This document shows positions 8,324-17,910 of a stretch of 64,000 nucleotides of DNA, one piece after another. The stretch covers positions 1,426,001 through 1,490,000 of the forward strand of contig NZ_CP028136.1 in assembly GCF_003024155.1 (NCBI RefSeq), read 5' to 3'. The DNA is from Christiangramia fulva. GTDB lineage: Bacteria; Bacteroidota; Bacteroidia; Flavobacteriales; Flavobacteriaceae. Below the pieces are notes generated by a model, which was not told where the DNA came from, made no database searches, and saw only the letters and a list, made by a program, of their open reading frames with translations. The stretch's first letter is position 1, and each line of letters begins with the position of its first letter. The position numbers and the translations under genes are program-made.

Positions 8324-11140
8324 ATGAACATAAAGCATATTCTGGTATTCGCAGCCATGCCCTTGTGCATGTTTGTGAACGGCCAGCAGATCGACATCGA
8401 AGGTCGTTTTGCTGATGCCTTTACCGAAGTGCCCTTACCACAGGTAAAAGTTTCAATTGAAGGTTTTGTTAGCGAAGTTTTTTCCGATTCCGATGGTTTT
8501 TTTCATCTGGAACTTGAAGAAGTTCCTTCCGGTGAATATATTCTGAAAATAGAAAAACCGGGATATCTTCTTAAGCGGATTCCAATTCGGTCTTCACCGG
8601 AAAAAAGATCCCTTGCCGTTGTTCAATTGCAAGCTGATCTTTCTTTTGAGCAAAATCAGAATGCTACCATTTCGCTTTCTGATGCCGAACTGCTTTCAGA
8701 GGAAACTGAATTCGATAATATCTCCGGAATTCTTCAATCCAGCCGTGATGTCTATTTCAATGCCGCGGCTTTCGATTTTGGCCAGACATTCTATCGTCCC
8801 CGCGGGCTGGGTTCCGAATATGGAAAAGTCCTTATTAACGGTATCGAAATGAACCAGGCTTTTGATGGCAGGCCGCAATGGAATTCCTGGGGCGGACTTA
8901 ACGACGTTCAGCGTAATCAGATCTTCAATCCCGGAATTACCGAAAATGATTTTCAATTTGGCGGCCTCGGCGGAACCACAAATATCATCATGCGTGCCTC
9001 AAAATATCAAAAAGGCGGCCGCATTTCTGCCTCCGCATCTAACCGGAGCTATACCGGCAGGCTGATGGCTACTTACGCTTCCGGCGAAGAAAAAAATGGC
9101 TGGTATTATGTGTTTTCCGCAAGCAGACGTTATGCTGAAGAAGGATATGTGGAGGGCACCGTTTACGATGCGAATTCAATTTTTGTTTCAGTTGAAAAGA
9201 AAATTAATGACAATCATTCCCTCAATCTTTCCGTCGTATATACCCCAAACCGAAGAGGAAAAACGGCAGCCCTGACTCAGGAGGTTTTCGATCTTAAGGG
9301 CCGAAAATATAATCCCTATTGGGGTTACCAGGATAACGAAATCAGAAATTCACGAATGCGTGAGATCAATCAGCCGTTCTTCCAGTTGAATCATTTTTTG
9401 AAATTAGGCGAGAAAGCAAGTTTGAATACCAATTTGATGTACCAGTTTGGTGAAATTTCCAATTCCCGCATCGATTATTTAGGAGCATCAGCGGTTGAAT
9501 TCAACAACCAGGTTAGCTATACCGCTTCCGGTGAAAACCCTGATCCGACCTATTACCAAAAATTACCCTCCTATTTTTTGCGCTTTAGCGATAATCCAAA
9601 ATACGAAGTGGCCTGGAGAGCACAGAAAGATATAATGGAGAAGGGGCGCTTAGATTGGAATGCACTTTATTCAGCGAATGCGCAGGCCGGTGAAAACGGC
9701 ATGAATTCTATCTATGCTTTGGCTGAAGATGTAAATTATGATCATAGACTGGGGGCAAATTCGATCTTCGAATATGTCATAAATGATCATTTAAAACTGA
9801 ATTCTTCTTTAAGTTTTTATAAACTGAAAACTGAGAATTTTGGCAGAATAAAGGACCTTTTAGGAGGAAAATATTTTCTCGACATAGATGTTTTTGCCAA
9901 TAATGACGGCTCGGGTATTCCAAATCAAAGCGATCTTAATCATTTTAATCGTCTTGTTTCTGAAGGCGAACACTATAAATATGATTATGAAGTGGAATCG
10001 GTTAACTCTGAATTTTTTTCTCAGCTTCAATATGAAAATCGGAAATGGGAATTATTTATTTCCGGTAAAATTGCTCAAACTTCTTACCAGCGTTTTGGCA
10101 ATTATCAAAACGGACTTTATCCTGAAACCTCCCTGGACTGGAGTAAAAAGCTCGGCCTTACCGATTTTGGAATGAAATCTGGCGCAGTTTATAAGATCTC
10201 CGACCGACAGAATATTGAATTTAATGCTGGTTATTTTACCAAAACTCCGGGCTTTAAGAATGCCTTCGTCAATCCGCGGCAGAACAATTTTACAGTTCCC
10301 CGATTTACTTCGGAAAAAATTCTTTCATCAGATCTCAGCTATCGTTATCGATCTTCGGCTTTCAATACCAGGATCACCGGCTTTTATACAAATATCAAAG
10401 ACATTACAGAAATCTCCTATTATTATGCTGAAGGCCTTTCCGGCCTGGAACGGGAGACTACCACTGCTTTTGTTCAGGAGGTTTTGAGCGGTATGGATAA
10501 GCGCTATTACGGCCTGGAGTTCGGTGCCGAATATCAGCTTAGCTCCACCATCAAAATTAAATCTGCCGCTGGCCTCGGAGAATATTTTTATTCAAATAAT
10601 CCCAATTTGATGCTCACCTCTGCCGCTTTTGAAGGAGTTCTGGATTATGGAAAGACCTACCTGAAAAATTATCGTTTGCCGGGGGGACCGCAAACCGCTA
10701 CGCAGTTAGGCTTAGAATATCGCGATCCCGATTTCTGGTGGTTTGGAACAAGTCTGAATTATTTTGCCAATGCTTTTATAGATATCAATCCGCTGAGCAG
10801 AACGGCGAATTTTCAAATAGATTTTGATAATCAGCCTTTGCTTGATTACGATCCGGAGATAGCTTCCGAATTACTAAAACAGGAAAAATTCGATGATTAT
10901 TTTATTTGGAATGCGATAGGGGGTAAATCCTGGAGGATAAAAGATAAATATCTGGGCCTTTTCGCCAGCCTGAATAATATTTTGAATACGCTATATAAAT
11001 CGGGCGGCTATGAGCAGGCAAGAAACTCGAATTATCGGGAACTGGAAGAGGACACAGATAGGGAATATCCACTTTTCCCCGCTAAATACTGGTACGGTCA
11101 GGGAACCAGCTTTTTTATCAATCTCAACTTACGATTTTAA
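8324..11140 (+). CDS. TonB-dependent outer-membrane receptor (second)
   Basis: A 938-residue receptor. The signal peptide ends near CMFVNGQQ (residue 22). A CarboxypepD_reg-like domain (about 24-105; FADAFTEVPLPQVKVSIEG) is followed by a plug (about 125-225) containing YRPRGLGSEYGKVLINGIEMN, QWNSWGGLNDV and GGLGGTTNIIM, then a large barrel ending in LNLRF. The plug resembles that of the 609-3185 receptor, especially the W-N/S-W-G-L-x-D-V segment, so the two probably belong to one subfamily. The following lipoprotein gene starts only four bases after the stop, indicating tight co-expression. The divergent neighbour is an exported nuclease-fold protein. Substrate unknown; nucleotide or phosphate-ester uptake is inferred from context. 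Confidence 0.9.
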   Translation: MNIKHILVFAAMPLCMFVNGQQIDIEGRFADAFTEVPLPQVKVSIEGFVSEVFSDSDGFFHLELEEVPSGEYILKIEKPGYLLKRIPIRSSPEKRSLAVVQLQADLSFEQNQNATISLSDAELLSEETEFDNISGILQSSRDVYFNAAAFDFGQTFYRPRGLGSEYGKVLINGIEMNQAFDGRPQWNSWGGLNDVQRNQIFNPGITENDFQFGGLGGTTNIIMRASKYQKGGRISASASNRSYTGRLMATYASGEEKNGWYYVFSASRRYAEEGYVEGTVYDANSIFVSVEKKINDNHSLNLSVVYTPNRRGKTAALTQEVFDLKGRKYNPYWGYQDNEIRNSRMREINQPFFQLNHFLKLGEKASLNTNLMYQFGEISNSRIDYLGASAVEFNNQVSYTASGENPDPTYYQKLPSYFLRFSDNPKYEVAWRAQKDIMEKGRLDWNALYSANAQAGENGMNSIYALAEDVNYDHRLGANSIFEYVINDHLKLNSSLSFYKLKTENFGRIKDLLGGKYFLDIDVFANNDGSGIPNQSDLNHFNRLVSEGEHYKYDYEVESVNSEFFSQLQYENRKWELFISGKIAQTSYQRFGNYQNGLYPETSLDWSKKLGLTDFGMKSGAVYKISDRQNIEFNAGYFTKTPGFKNAFVNPRQNNFTVPRFTSEKILSSDLSYRYRSSAFNTRITGFYTNIKDITEISYYYAEGLSGLERETTTAFVQEVLSGMDKRYYGLEFGAEYQLSSTIKIKSAAGLGEYFYSNNPNLMLTSAAFEGVLDYGKTYLKNYRLPGGPQTATQLGLEYRDPDFWWFGTSLNYFANAFIDINPLSRTANFQIDFDNQPLLDYDPEIASELLKQEKFDDYFIWNAIGGKSWRIKDKYLGLFASLNNILNTLYKSGGYEQARNSNYRELEEDTDREYPLFPAKYWYGQGTSFFINLNLRF

Positions 11141-11144
11141 GACT

Positions 11145-12521
11145 ATGAAGGTGAAATTTTTAATTATAGGTTTGATGCCCATTCTTTTGGGTGGCTGTGT
11201 TTCGGATGAATTCGAGACACCGGAATTAAAGAATCCTTCCGTTGAAATAGATGGAAACCTGACCAGTATTGCCGCTGTAAAAGGGAATTTCGATTTTTCT
11301 ACCGGTGAAATTTACAATTTCGAGGAAACCAATACCTGGTTTACGGGGTATGTGATTTCCAGCGACGCTGCCGGGAATTTTTACAAGAAACTGGTTTTGC
11401 AGGATAAGCCGGAAAATCCTACAGCGGGAATTCAGATTTTATTGGACGATAATTCTCTTTTTGAAACCTATAATTTCGGAAGAAAGGTATTTATAAAACT
11501 CGATGGTCTAAGCCTTGGCTTTAATAATGGTGTTTTGCAATTGGGGATCCAGAACCGGGGCGATATCGTGGCAGTTCCAAAATCACTGATTGATGATCAT
11601 GTGGTACGTTCCGAAAGTACTTTAGAGATCAGGCCTCTACCACTCAAAATCGCTGATTTTTCTCCGGAACATTCTAATTTGTATGTAAAGATAGATCATG
11701 TTCAATTTGAAAAAAGCCTGGTGCGTGATAATGATCTTTTTTCGTTTGCTTCAAATTCAGTAGATCAATATGATGGCGCCCGACAGATGCTAAGTTGCGA
11801 AACCGGTGAAACTTTAATTTTAAGTACAAGTACTTTTTCAAATTTTAAAATGCTGCTATTACCCCAGGGCTCGGGGAGTGTGGAAGGTGTGCTTACCCGC
11901 GATTTTTATGATGAAAACTATGTTATTGTCCTTAATTCTCCAGAAAAATTACAGTTAAATGGTGGGCGTTGTGATCCACAATATCTGGCTTGTGGTGAGA
12001 ATACAGCAATGGGTTCCAGGCTTCTTTTCGATGAAAATTTTGACGGGGTTACTTCCCAGACCACTCTTAATTCTAGACACTGGACGAATGTGAATGTGAG
12101 CGGAGGCGAGACCAAATTTAAGCCCACGCTGGCAAGTGGGAATCGTATTTTAAGGGTATCGGCCTATAATACTCATGAAAGCCCCGTAGAAGTTTGGCTG
12201 GTTACCCCGCCTGTTAATCTGGATACTTCGACTGAGGAAGTTCTAAGTTTTGACCTGCGCGCTTCCTATGATAATAGTATGATCATTAAAGCATTTATAA
12301 CCAATAATTTTACCGGGAATCCAAAGACTACAGCCTGGACCTTATTGGATGCAAATATCCCATTAGGGCCTTCAAATACTTCTGCAACGATTTTTAAATC
12401 TTCTAAAATCGATATTTCCTGTATGGAAGGAAAGGTCTGGATCGGATTCCAGTATCTCGGCGCCGATCCTGATAAAAGCACGACCTATGATCTGGATAAT
12501 ATTAGAATCACTGGAAATTAA
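11145..12521 (+). CDS. lipoprotein with DUF5689-like domain and C-terminal jelly-roll (choice-of-anchor-J-like) region
   Basis: A 458-residue lipoprotein. The start at 11145 is chosen over upstream in-frame codons because it gives a standard signal with lipobox cysteine at residue 18 (LLGGC, then VSDEFE). Residues about 30-280 look like a DUF5689-type beta-rich domain (TGYVISSDAAGNFYKKLVLQD, then GIQILLDDN and GRKVFIKLDGLSLG). Residues about 295-458 resemble a choice-of-anchor J jelly roll (LLFDENFDGVTS, LVTPPVNLDTS, WIGFQYLG, YDLDNIRI). Proteins of this kind are often partners of TonB receptors and secreted nucleases in Bacteroidota. It is cotranscribed with the receptor directly upstream. 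The acidic residues after the cysteine suggest surface exposure. The molecular role is unknown. Confidence 0.82.
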   Translation: MKVKFLIIGLMPILLGGCVSDEFETPELKNPSVEIDGNLTSIAAVKGNFDFSTGEIYNFEETNTWFTGYVISSDAAGNFYKKLVLQDKPENPTAGIQILLDDNSLFETYNFGRKVFIKLDGLSLGFNNGVLQLGIQNRGDIVAVPKSLIDDHVVRSESTLEIRPLPLKIADFSPEHSNLYVKIDHVQFEKSLVRDNDLFSFASNSVDQYDGARQMLSCETGETLILSTSTFSNFKMLLLPQGSGSVEGVLTRDFYDENYVIVLNSPEKLQLNGGRCDPQYLACGENTAMGSRLLFDENFDGVTSQTTLNSRHWTNVNVSGGETKFKPTLASGNRILRVSAYNTHESPVEVWLVTPPVNLDTSTEEVLSFDLRASYDNSMIIKAFITNNFTGNPKTTAWTLLDANIPLGPSNTSATIFKSSKIDISCMEGKVWIGFQYLGADPDKSTTYDLDNIRITGN

Positions 12522-12555
12522 CAAAAAGGCTCTTTATTCTTCCCTTTTTGAAGAC

Positions 12556-12572
12556 GTCTGCCTTGGGCGGAC
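12556..12572. repeat. palindrome left of DUF559 gene
   Basis: GTCTGCC at 12556-12562 pairs with GGCGGAC at 12566-12572 (one G-T pair) around a TTG loop. A similar GTCCGC/GCGGAC palindrome lies just right of the same gene. Confidence 0.5.
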
Positions 12573-12594
12573 AGAAGGATCAAAAAAAATATGT

Positions 12595-12957
12595 ATGCAG
12601 AACAGAATTCACAGCCGAAAATATTTAGAACCTTATAGAAAAAAGCTTAGAAAATCTCTTACTCCGGCAGAAGCTTTTCTATGGAAGCAGCTTCAGAATA
12701 AAAAGCTTGAGGGAAGAAAGGTTAGAAGGCAGCACAGCGTCGAGAATTTTATTCTTGATTTTTTCTGTTATGAAGAAATGCTTGGTATAGAATTGGACGG
12801 ACAGGTACACTTTAATGAAATTGCCACGGAAAGTGATAAAATACGCACGGAAAAATTAAATCAACTTGGAATTAAAGTTATTAGGTTTGAAAACAGAATG
12901 GTTTTCGAGAATCTTCCCGAAGTTTTAGAGAGAATAAAAGCCAGTTTTAAGAGTTAA
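12595..12957 (+). CDS. DUF559 (Vsr-like nuclease fold) protein
   Basis: A 120-residue protein with the DUF559 pattern. The N-terminus LRKSLTPAEAFLWKQLQNKKL (about 19-39) is followed by FRRQ-like VRRQHSVENFILDFFCYEE, then GIELDGQVHF, KLNQLGIKVIRFEN and a C-terminal helix. The D-ExD/H-like residues (D of ILDFF, ELDG) match the restriction-endonuclease-like fold related to very-short-patch repair nucleases. Activity and role are unproven for the family. The start at 12595 is chosen because upstream codons show no conserved character and overlap the lipoprotein gene. The gene is a solitary insertion between two conserved genes, flanked by palindromes, and looks like an accessory or mobile unit. 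Confidence 0.82.
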   Translation: MQNRIHSRKYLEPYRKKLRKSLTPAEAFLWKQLQNKKLEGRKVRRQHSVENFILDFFCYEEMLGIELDGQVHFNEIATESDKIRTEKLNQLGIKVIRFENRMVFENLPEVLERIKASFKS

Positions 12958-12968
12958 CTGACCTCTCC

Positions 12969-13005
12969 GTCCGCAATAAGCGGACACCTCTCCTAAAAGG
13001 AGAGG
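12969..13005. repeat. two adjacent palindromes right of DUF559 gene
   Basis: The first hairpin has GTCCGC (12969-12974) and GCGGAC (12980-12985) around AATAA. The second has CCTCTCCT (12987-12994) and AGGAGAGG (12998-13005) around AAA. Each lacks a long T tract, so they look more like a repeat element than a standard terminator, though they lie between convergent genes and could slow polymerase. Confidence 0.6.
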
Positions 13006-13049
13006 AGCTTTTGATTCTATGAATTTTTTGGCTTGAGCCTACAGAAGAG

Positions 13050-16000
13050 CTAGGTTTCTACCTCTTCCTTTTTTCTGAAATCCAGCGGCTGCAATACTTT
13101 CAGGGCTTTTTCCACGGAAGTGATCCTTTCAAAAGTGAGCAACAGCCGTAGTCCGTTTCTGGTTTCCTTTTCCTTCATCTTGCAGGTATTTGCATGAGTT
13201 TGCACATACTGAAGGATCTTTGTGAAATTATTTGTTTGATAAAATCTTGATTTCTGGTCAGCAATGAAATATCCTACAAATTTTCCTTTTTTCATCACCA
13301 CTCTTTCCAGACCAATATGGGAAGCGATCCATTTGATGCGCACACTGTTCAACAGATCCACAGCCTGAGTAGGCAATTCTCCAAATCGGTCTACAAGTTC
13401 TGCCTCAAATTTTTCAAGTTCTTCTTCGGTTTTCAGATCATTGAGCTTGGTATAAAGATTCAGCCTTTCGGTGATATTATTGATATAATCGTCGGGGAAT
13501 AGAAGTTCGAAATCGGTATCTATCTGCGTTTCTTTCACAAATTCTTTGGTTTCAAGATCTTCCTGCCCACTGTAAAGATCCCGGAATTCGTTCTCTTTCA
13601 GCTCTTCAATCGCCTCATTCAATATTTTCTGATAAGTATCAAATCCTATCTCATTGATAAATCCGCTTTGTTCGCCGCCGAGCAGGTCTCCGGCACCGCG
13701 AATTTCAAGGTCTTTCATGGCGATATTGAAACCGCTGCCGAGTTCTGAAAATTGTTCCAGCGCAGTAATACGTTTTCTGGCATCTTCGGTCATAGCCGAA
13801 AAAGGCGGAGTGATAAAATAACAGAAAGCCTTTTTATTACTTCTTCCCACCCTTCCGCGCATTTGATGAAGGTCAGAAAGTCCGAAATTATTGGCGTTAT
13901 TGATGAAAATGGTATTCGCATTGGTCACATCCAGGCCGCTCTCCACGATAGTGGTGGAAACCAGCACATCGAATTCTCCATTTATAAAACTGAGCATTAA
14001 ATTCTCCAATTTCTTACCTTCCATTTGTCCGTGGCCCACGCCAATCTTGGCATCCGGAACCAGTCGCTGGATCATCCCGGCAACTTCCCTGATGTTTTCA
14101 ACCCGATTGTGAATAAAGAAGATCTGGCCGCCACGCTGAATTTCATAAGAGATAGCATCTCTTATAGTCTCTTCTGAAAACCTGATGACATGCGATTCGA
14201 TGGGATATCGGTTTGGCGGGGGAGTAGTAATAGTTGAAAGATCTCGTGCTGCCATCAAACTGAACTGAAGCGTACGCGGAATTGGTGTCGCGGTAAGCGT
14301 AAGCGTATCTACATTTTCCCTGATCGTCTTCAGTTTATCTTTTACGGCTACACCAAATTTCTGTTCTTCATCCACGACCAGCAATCCAAGATCTTTAAAT
14401 TTTACCGCTTTATTGACCAGCTGATGCGTGCCAATAATGATATCCACTTTACCGTTTTCAAGATCCTCAAGAGTTTCCCTGCGCTCTTTGGCTGTACGGA
14501 ATCGGTTCAGGTAATCTATTCTAACCGGAAAATCTTTAAGTCTTTCGGAAAAGGTTTGGTGATGCTGAAAAGCAAGAATTGTAGTAGGAACCAAAACTGC
14601 GACTTGTTTTCCATTATCTACTGCTTTAAAAGCCGCGCGTATGGCGACTTCTGTTTTTCCGAAGCCAACATCACCGCAAACAAGCCTGTCCATAGGCATT
14701 TCGCTTTCCATATCTTTTTTCACCGCTTCGGTAGCCGAACTTTGGTCCGGAGTGTCTTCGTAGATAAATGAGGCTTCCAGTTCAAGCTGCAGATAGGAAT
14801 CCGGCCCGTACTGAAATCCTTTTTCCAGCCTTCGTTTGGCGTAAAGTTTTATCAGGTCGTAAGCGATGTGCTTGACTCTCGCCTTGGTCTTCTTTTTAAG
14901 GTTTTTCCAGGCATTGCTTCCCAGCTTGTAGATCTTCGGAGCCTTCCCGTCTTTGCCGTTATATTTTGAAATTTTATGAAGCGAATGTATGCTCAAATAC
15001 AAAATATCGCGTTCCCCGTAAATGAGCTTGATCGCTTCCTGTTTTTTACCTTCCACATCGATTTTCTGAAGTCCGCCAAATTTTCCAATTCCGTGGTCAA
15101 TATGGGTCACATAATCGCCAACTTCAAGATTGGTAAGTTCTTTAAGGGTGATCGCCTGTTTTTTGGCGTAGCCATTTTTCAGATGAAATTTGTGGTAGCG
15201 CTCAAAAATTTGATGATCGGTATAAACCACAGTTTTCGAATCTTCATCGATAAAGCCCTGGAACATAGAGAAAATAGGAGTTTGGTATTTTACCTTTTTC
15301 TCCTGGTCTTCAAAAATATCGTGAAAACGTTTTGCCTGCTGCTCGCTTACGCAGCAAATGTAATTGGTATAACCTGCTTCCTGATTTTCGATCAGGTTTT
15401 CTATCAGTAAATCGAACTGTTTATTAAAGGAAGGTTGCGGTTTCGTGTTGAACTGAATGAGCTTCTTCGGATTTAAAAAAGCCTGATTGCTCAATTCTAC
15501 AGTGCTAAATTCAAGCAACTCTCGTTTGATCATTTCGGCATTGCAGAAAAGCTCTTTTGGAGCACTGTGTTTTACTTCTTCCGGAAGTTGTTTAAAAGCT
15601 TCTTCTGCCTTGCTGAAAAGTTTATCCATTTGGGCCGAAAACAGGTCCAGATTTTTGATGAAAACGACCGTTTGGGAGGAGATATATTTTAAGAAGCTTT
15701 CGCGAACCTCGTCCAGATGCTTGTTTTCCACATTCGGCATCACCGAAATCTTTTTCTTTTTATCGGTAGAAAGTTGCGTTTCCACATCAAAAGTACGGAT
15801 ACTGTCTACCTCGTCGCCAAAAAATTCAATCCGGTAAGGTTCATCATGGCTGAAAGAAAAAACGTCTATAATTCCCCCACGTACCGAAAATTCTCCCGGT
15901 TCGGTCACAAAATCGACTCTTTTGAACTGGTATTCGAAAAGCACTTCATTCACAAAATCTATGGAAAGTTCATCGCCAACAGAAATTTTTAATGTGCTTT

Positions 16001-16415
16001 TATCAAGTTCTTTTTTGGTGACGACTTTCTCGAAGATCGCATCGGGATAAGTGACGATAACCGCTGGTTTTTTTCGTGAATTCAGGCGGTTAAGCACTTC
16101 GGCTCTCAACAGCACGTTGGCATTATCGGTTTCCTCGATCTGGTAAGGCCTGCGGTAACTCCCTGGATAGAAAAGCACGTTTTTCTCGCCTATAAGCTGC
16201 TCGAGATCATTGAGGTAGTAAGCAGCTTCTTCCTTGTCGTTAAAGATAAGTAGAAAAGGTTTTTCTGAATTTTTGAAAGCGTTTGAAACGACAAAAGAAA
16301 GCGCCGATCCAATAAGGCCTTTGAGATGTAATTTTTCAGATTTGGAAATAGCATCCCCCAATTCCTGCTGAAGCGGGGATTGTAAAAACTTCTGGGCGAT
16401 AAATTCGGTACTCAT
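13050..16415 (-). CDS. mfd: transcription-repair coupling factor Mfd
   Basis: A 1121-residue ATP-driven translocase that removes RNA polymerase stalled at DNA lesions and recruits UvrA. The start at 16415 (MSTEFIAQKF) is preferred to an in-frame codon 36 bases upstream because family N-termini begin there. Domains in order are an UvrB-like damage-recognition module (about 30-330), the RNA-polymerase-interacting CarD-like domain (about 425-500; LEVGDYVTHIDHGIGKFGG), and superfamily 2 helicase motors with Walker A GDVGFGKTE near 580, DEEQ near 680 and TATPIPRTL. Motif VI follows (QMRGRVGRS), then the TRCF C-terminal domain. Length is normal and there is no sign of disruption. It is transcribed divergently from the oxidoreductase gene at 16555. 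Confidence 0.97.
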   Translation of the reverse strand: MSTEFIAQKFLQSPLQQELGDAISKSEKLHLKGLIGSALSFVVSNAFKNSEKPFLLIFNDKEEAAYYLNDLEQLIGEKNVLFYPGSYRRPYQIEETDNANVLLRAEVLNRLNSRKKPAVIVTYPDAIFEKVVTKKELDKSTLKISVGDELSIDFVNEVLFEYQFKRVDFVTEPGEFSVRGGIIDVFSFSHDEPYRIEFFGDEVDSIRTFDVETQLSTDKKKKISVMPNVENKHLDEVRESFLKYISSQTVVFIKNLDLFSAQMDKLFSKAEEAFKQLPEEVKHSAPKELFCNAEMIKRELLEFSTVELSNQAFLNPKKLIQFNTKPQPSFNKQFDLLIENLIENQEAGYTNYICCVSEQQAKRFHDIFEDQEKKVKYQTPIFSMFQGFIDEDSKTVVYTDHQIFERYHKFHLKNGYAKKQAITLKELTNLEVGDYVTHIDHGIGKFGGLQKIDVEGKKQEAIKLIYGERDILYLSIHSLHKISKYNGKDGKAPKIYKLGSNAWKNLKKKTKARVKHIAYDLIKLYAKRRLEKGFQYGPDSYLQLELEASFIYEDTPDQSSATEAVKKDMESEMPMDRLVCGDVGFGKTEVAIRAAFKAVDNGKQVAVLVPTTILAFQHHQTFSERLKDFPVRIDYLNRFRTAKERRETLEDLENGKVDIIIGTHQLVNKAVKFKDLGLLVVDEEQKFGVAVKDKLKTIRENVDTLTLTATPIPRTLQFSLMAARDLSTITTPPPNRYPIESHVIRFSEETIRDAISYEIQRGGQIFFIHNRVENIREVAGMIQRLVPDAKIGVGHGQMEGKKLENLMLSFINGEFDVLVSTTIVESGLDVTNANTIFINNANNFGLSDLHQMRGRVGRSNKKAFCYFITPPFSAMTEDARKRITALEQFSELGSGFNIAMKDLEIRGAGDLLGGEQSGFINEIGFDTYQKILNEAIEELKENEFRDLYSGQEDLETKEFVKETQIDTDFELLFPDDYINNITERLNLYTKLNDLKTEEELEKFEAELVDRFGELPTQAVDLLNSVRIKWIASHIGLERVVMKKGKFVGYFIADQKSRFYQTNNFTKILQYVQTHANTCKMKEKETRNGLRLLLTFERITSVEKALKVLQPLDFRKKEEVET

Positions 16416-16554
16416 TGCCGCAAAGATAATTTCATCACCAGAGCCATACAACAGGAAGGCAGACTTTTAACGATATAATAGCATTTAACCAGTTTTACCA
16501 TTTTCATAACGCAAATTCTCAAAGATCATAAGTAATTTCAACGAAAACCTCAGT

Positions 16555-17910
16555 ATGGCGATAGAGCATTTTGATGTATTTGTGATTGGAACCGGCACCG
16601 CTGGAAAAGGAGTGGCCACCCAATGCGCGGAAAACGGACTTAAAGTTGCAATTGCCGATAACAGGGAATTTGGTGGGACTTGCGCCACCAGGGGATGCGA
16701 TCCGAAAAAAGTATTGCTTGGTCTTACCGAAATTCTTGAGAGGGCAGAAAAAATGCAAGGACATGGAATTACGAAAATGCCCGAATTTAGCTGGAAAGAG
16801 CTAATGAAATTCAAAAAATCCTTTACCGATGCCGTACCGTTCACCACCGAAAGAAAACTGAAGGAACTTGGCATTACTCTGTATCACCAGTCGCCTAAAT
16901 TTATTGAGGAGTCCACACTTTCGGTAGAAGGAAAAACAGTAACCGCCGATAAGATCGTGATCGCTACCGGTAATAAACCTCTGGAGCTTAAAATTCCCGG
17001 TGGGGAATTGGCTATAAATAGTGATGATTTTCTTGAACTTGAAGAATTGCCCGAAAGTATGATTATCATCGGTGCCGGGTATGTGGGGATGGAATTTGCC
17101 CATATCGCCGCCCGTTGCGGAGTGGCGGTGACGGTGGTAGATATGGAATCTCGTATTTTACAGCCTTTTGATGAAGATATGGCGAACTATCTCCAGGAAG
17201 CTTCGGAAGAGATGGGGATCAAATTCCTTTTCGACTCAGCGGTAGAATCTATTGAGAAACTTCAGAAAAATTACCGTGTAACTGCAAAAAGAAAAGGGAA
17301 AAAGCTGGAGGTTAAAGCCCGAATGGTCCTAAATGCTGCCGGCCGCGTTGCTTCCATCGACGAACTGGATCTCGAAAAAGGAAATGTGAAATTTTCAAAA
17401 AAAGGCATTGTGGTTAATGAGCATCTACAGAGTGTTTCTAACAAAAATGTTTATGCCTGCGGGGATGTTTCGGACAGTGAGGCTTTGCCGCTAACACCTT
17501 TATCTTCCCAGGAAGCTCGAATAGTGGCCGCGAACCTTCTCGATCTGGATTTTAATAAAATCGCGCACTATCCGCCTCAGCCTTCGGTTGTTTTTACCAT
17601 TCCGAACCTGGCTTCCGTCGGGATGGATGAAAAGGAAGCACAGGAAAAAGGATATGATTATAAGGTCAATCACAAACGTGTTCCTGACTGGTTCAATGCC
17701 AAAAGGATCAATTCAGATTACTATGCCTTTAAAACCATTATAGACAAAAAAACGGGATTGGTTCTTGGGGCTCATCTTTTTTGTGCAGAGGCTTCAGAAA
17801 TGATCAATTTGTTCGTGATGGCGATGTGCGGAAAACTGGATTGTGAAACTTTGAAAGGCATGATATTTACCTATCCCAGCTGGGCCAGCGATATCAAATC
17901 CATGCTTTAG
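16555..17910 (+). CDS. class I pyridine nucleotide-disulfide oxidoreductase (glutathione reductase/mercuric reductase-like)
   Basis: A 451-residue FAD flavoprotein. The N-terminal dinucleotide site is VIGTGTAGKG (about 10-19). The redox-active pair is in GGTCATRGCDPKK (about 41-53), with both cysteines present in the CxxxxC spacing of this class. The NAD(P)H site is IIGAGYVGMEFAHIA (about 170), and the second FAD motif is VYACGDVSDSE (about 300). The C-terminal dimerisation domain lacks the HPT-H-E ending typical of glutathione reductase; at that position it has HLFCAEASEMIN. The true disulfide substrate is therefore unknown. Its stop overlaps by four bases the convergent TspO-like gene. Confidence 0.87.
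   Translation: MAIEHFDVFVIGTGTAGKGVATQCAENGLKVAIADNREFGGTCATRGCDPKKVLLGLTEILERAEKMQGHGITKMPEFSWKELMKFKKSFTDAVPFTTERKLKELGITLYHQSPKFIEESTLSVEGKTVTADKIVIATGNKPLELKIPGGELAINSDDFLELEELPESMIIIGAGYVGMEFAHIAARCGVAVTVVDMESRILQPFDEDMANYLQEASEEMGIKFLFDSAVESIEKLQKNYRVTAKRKGKKLEVKARMVLNAAGRVASIDELDLEKGNVKFSKKGIVVNEHLQSVSNKNVYACGDVSDSEALPLTPLSSQEARIVAANLLDLDFNKIAHYPPQPSVVFTIPNLASVGMDEKEAQEKGYDYKVNHKRVPDWFNAKRINSDYYAFKTIIDKKTGLVLGAHLFCAEASEMINLFVMAMCGKLDCETLKGMIFTYPSWASDIKSML

Noticed and set aside
11010..11144. Longer N-terminus for the DUF5689-like lipoprotein
   Set aside because: It would overlap the receptor gene and hide the lipobox; the start at 11145 yields a proper lipoprotein signal.
14424..15410. 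Rightward open frames of over 100 codons inside mfd
   Set aside because: They lie fully opposite a well-supported 1121-residue gene and have no recognised motifs; shadows of codon bias.
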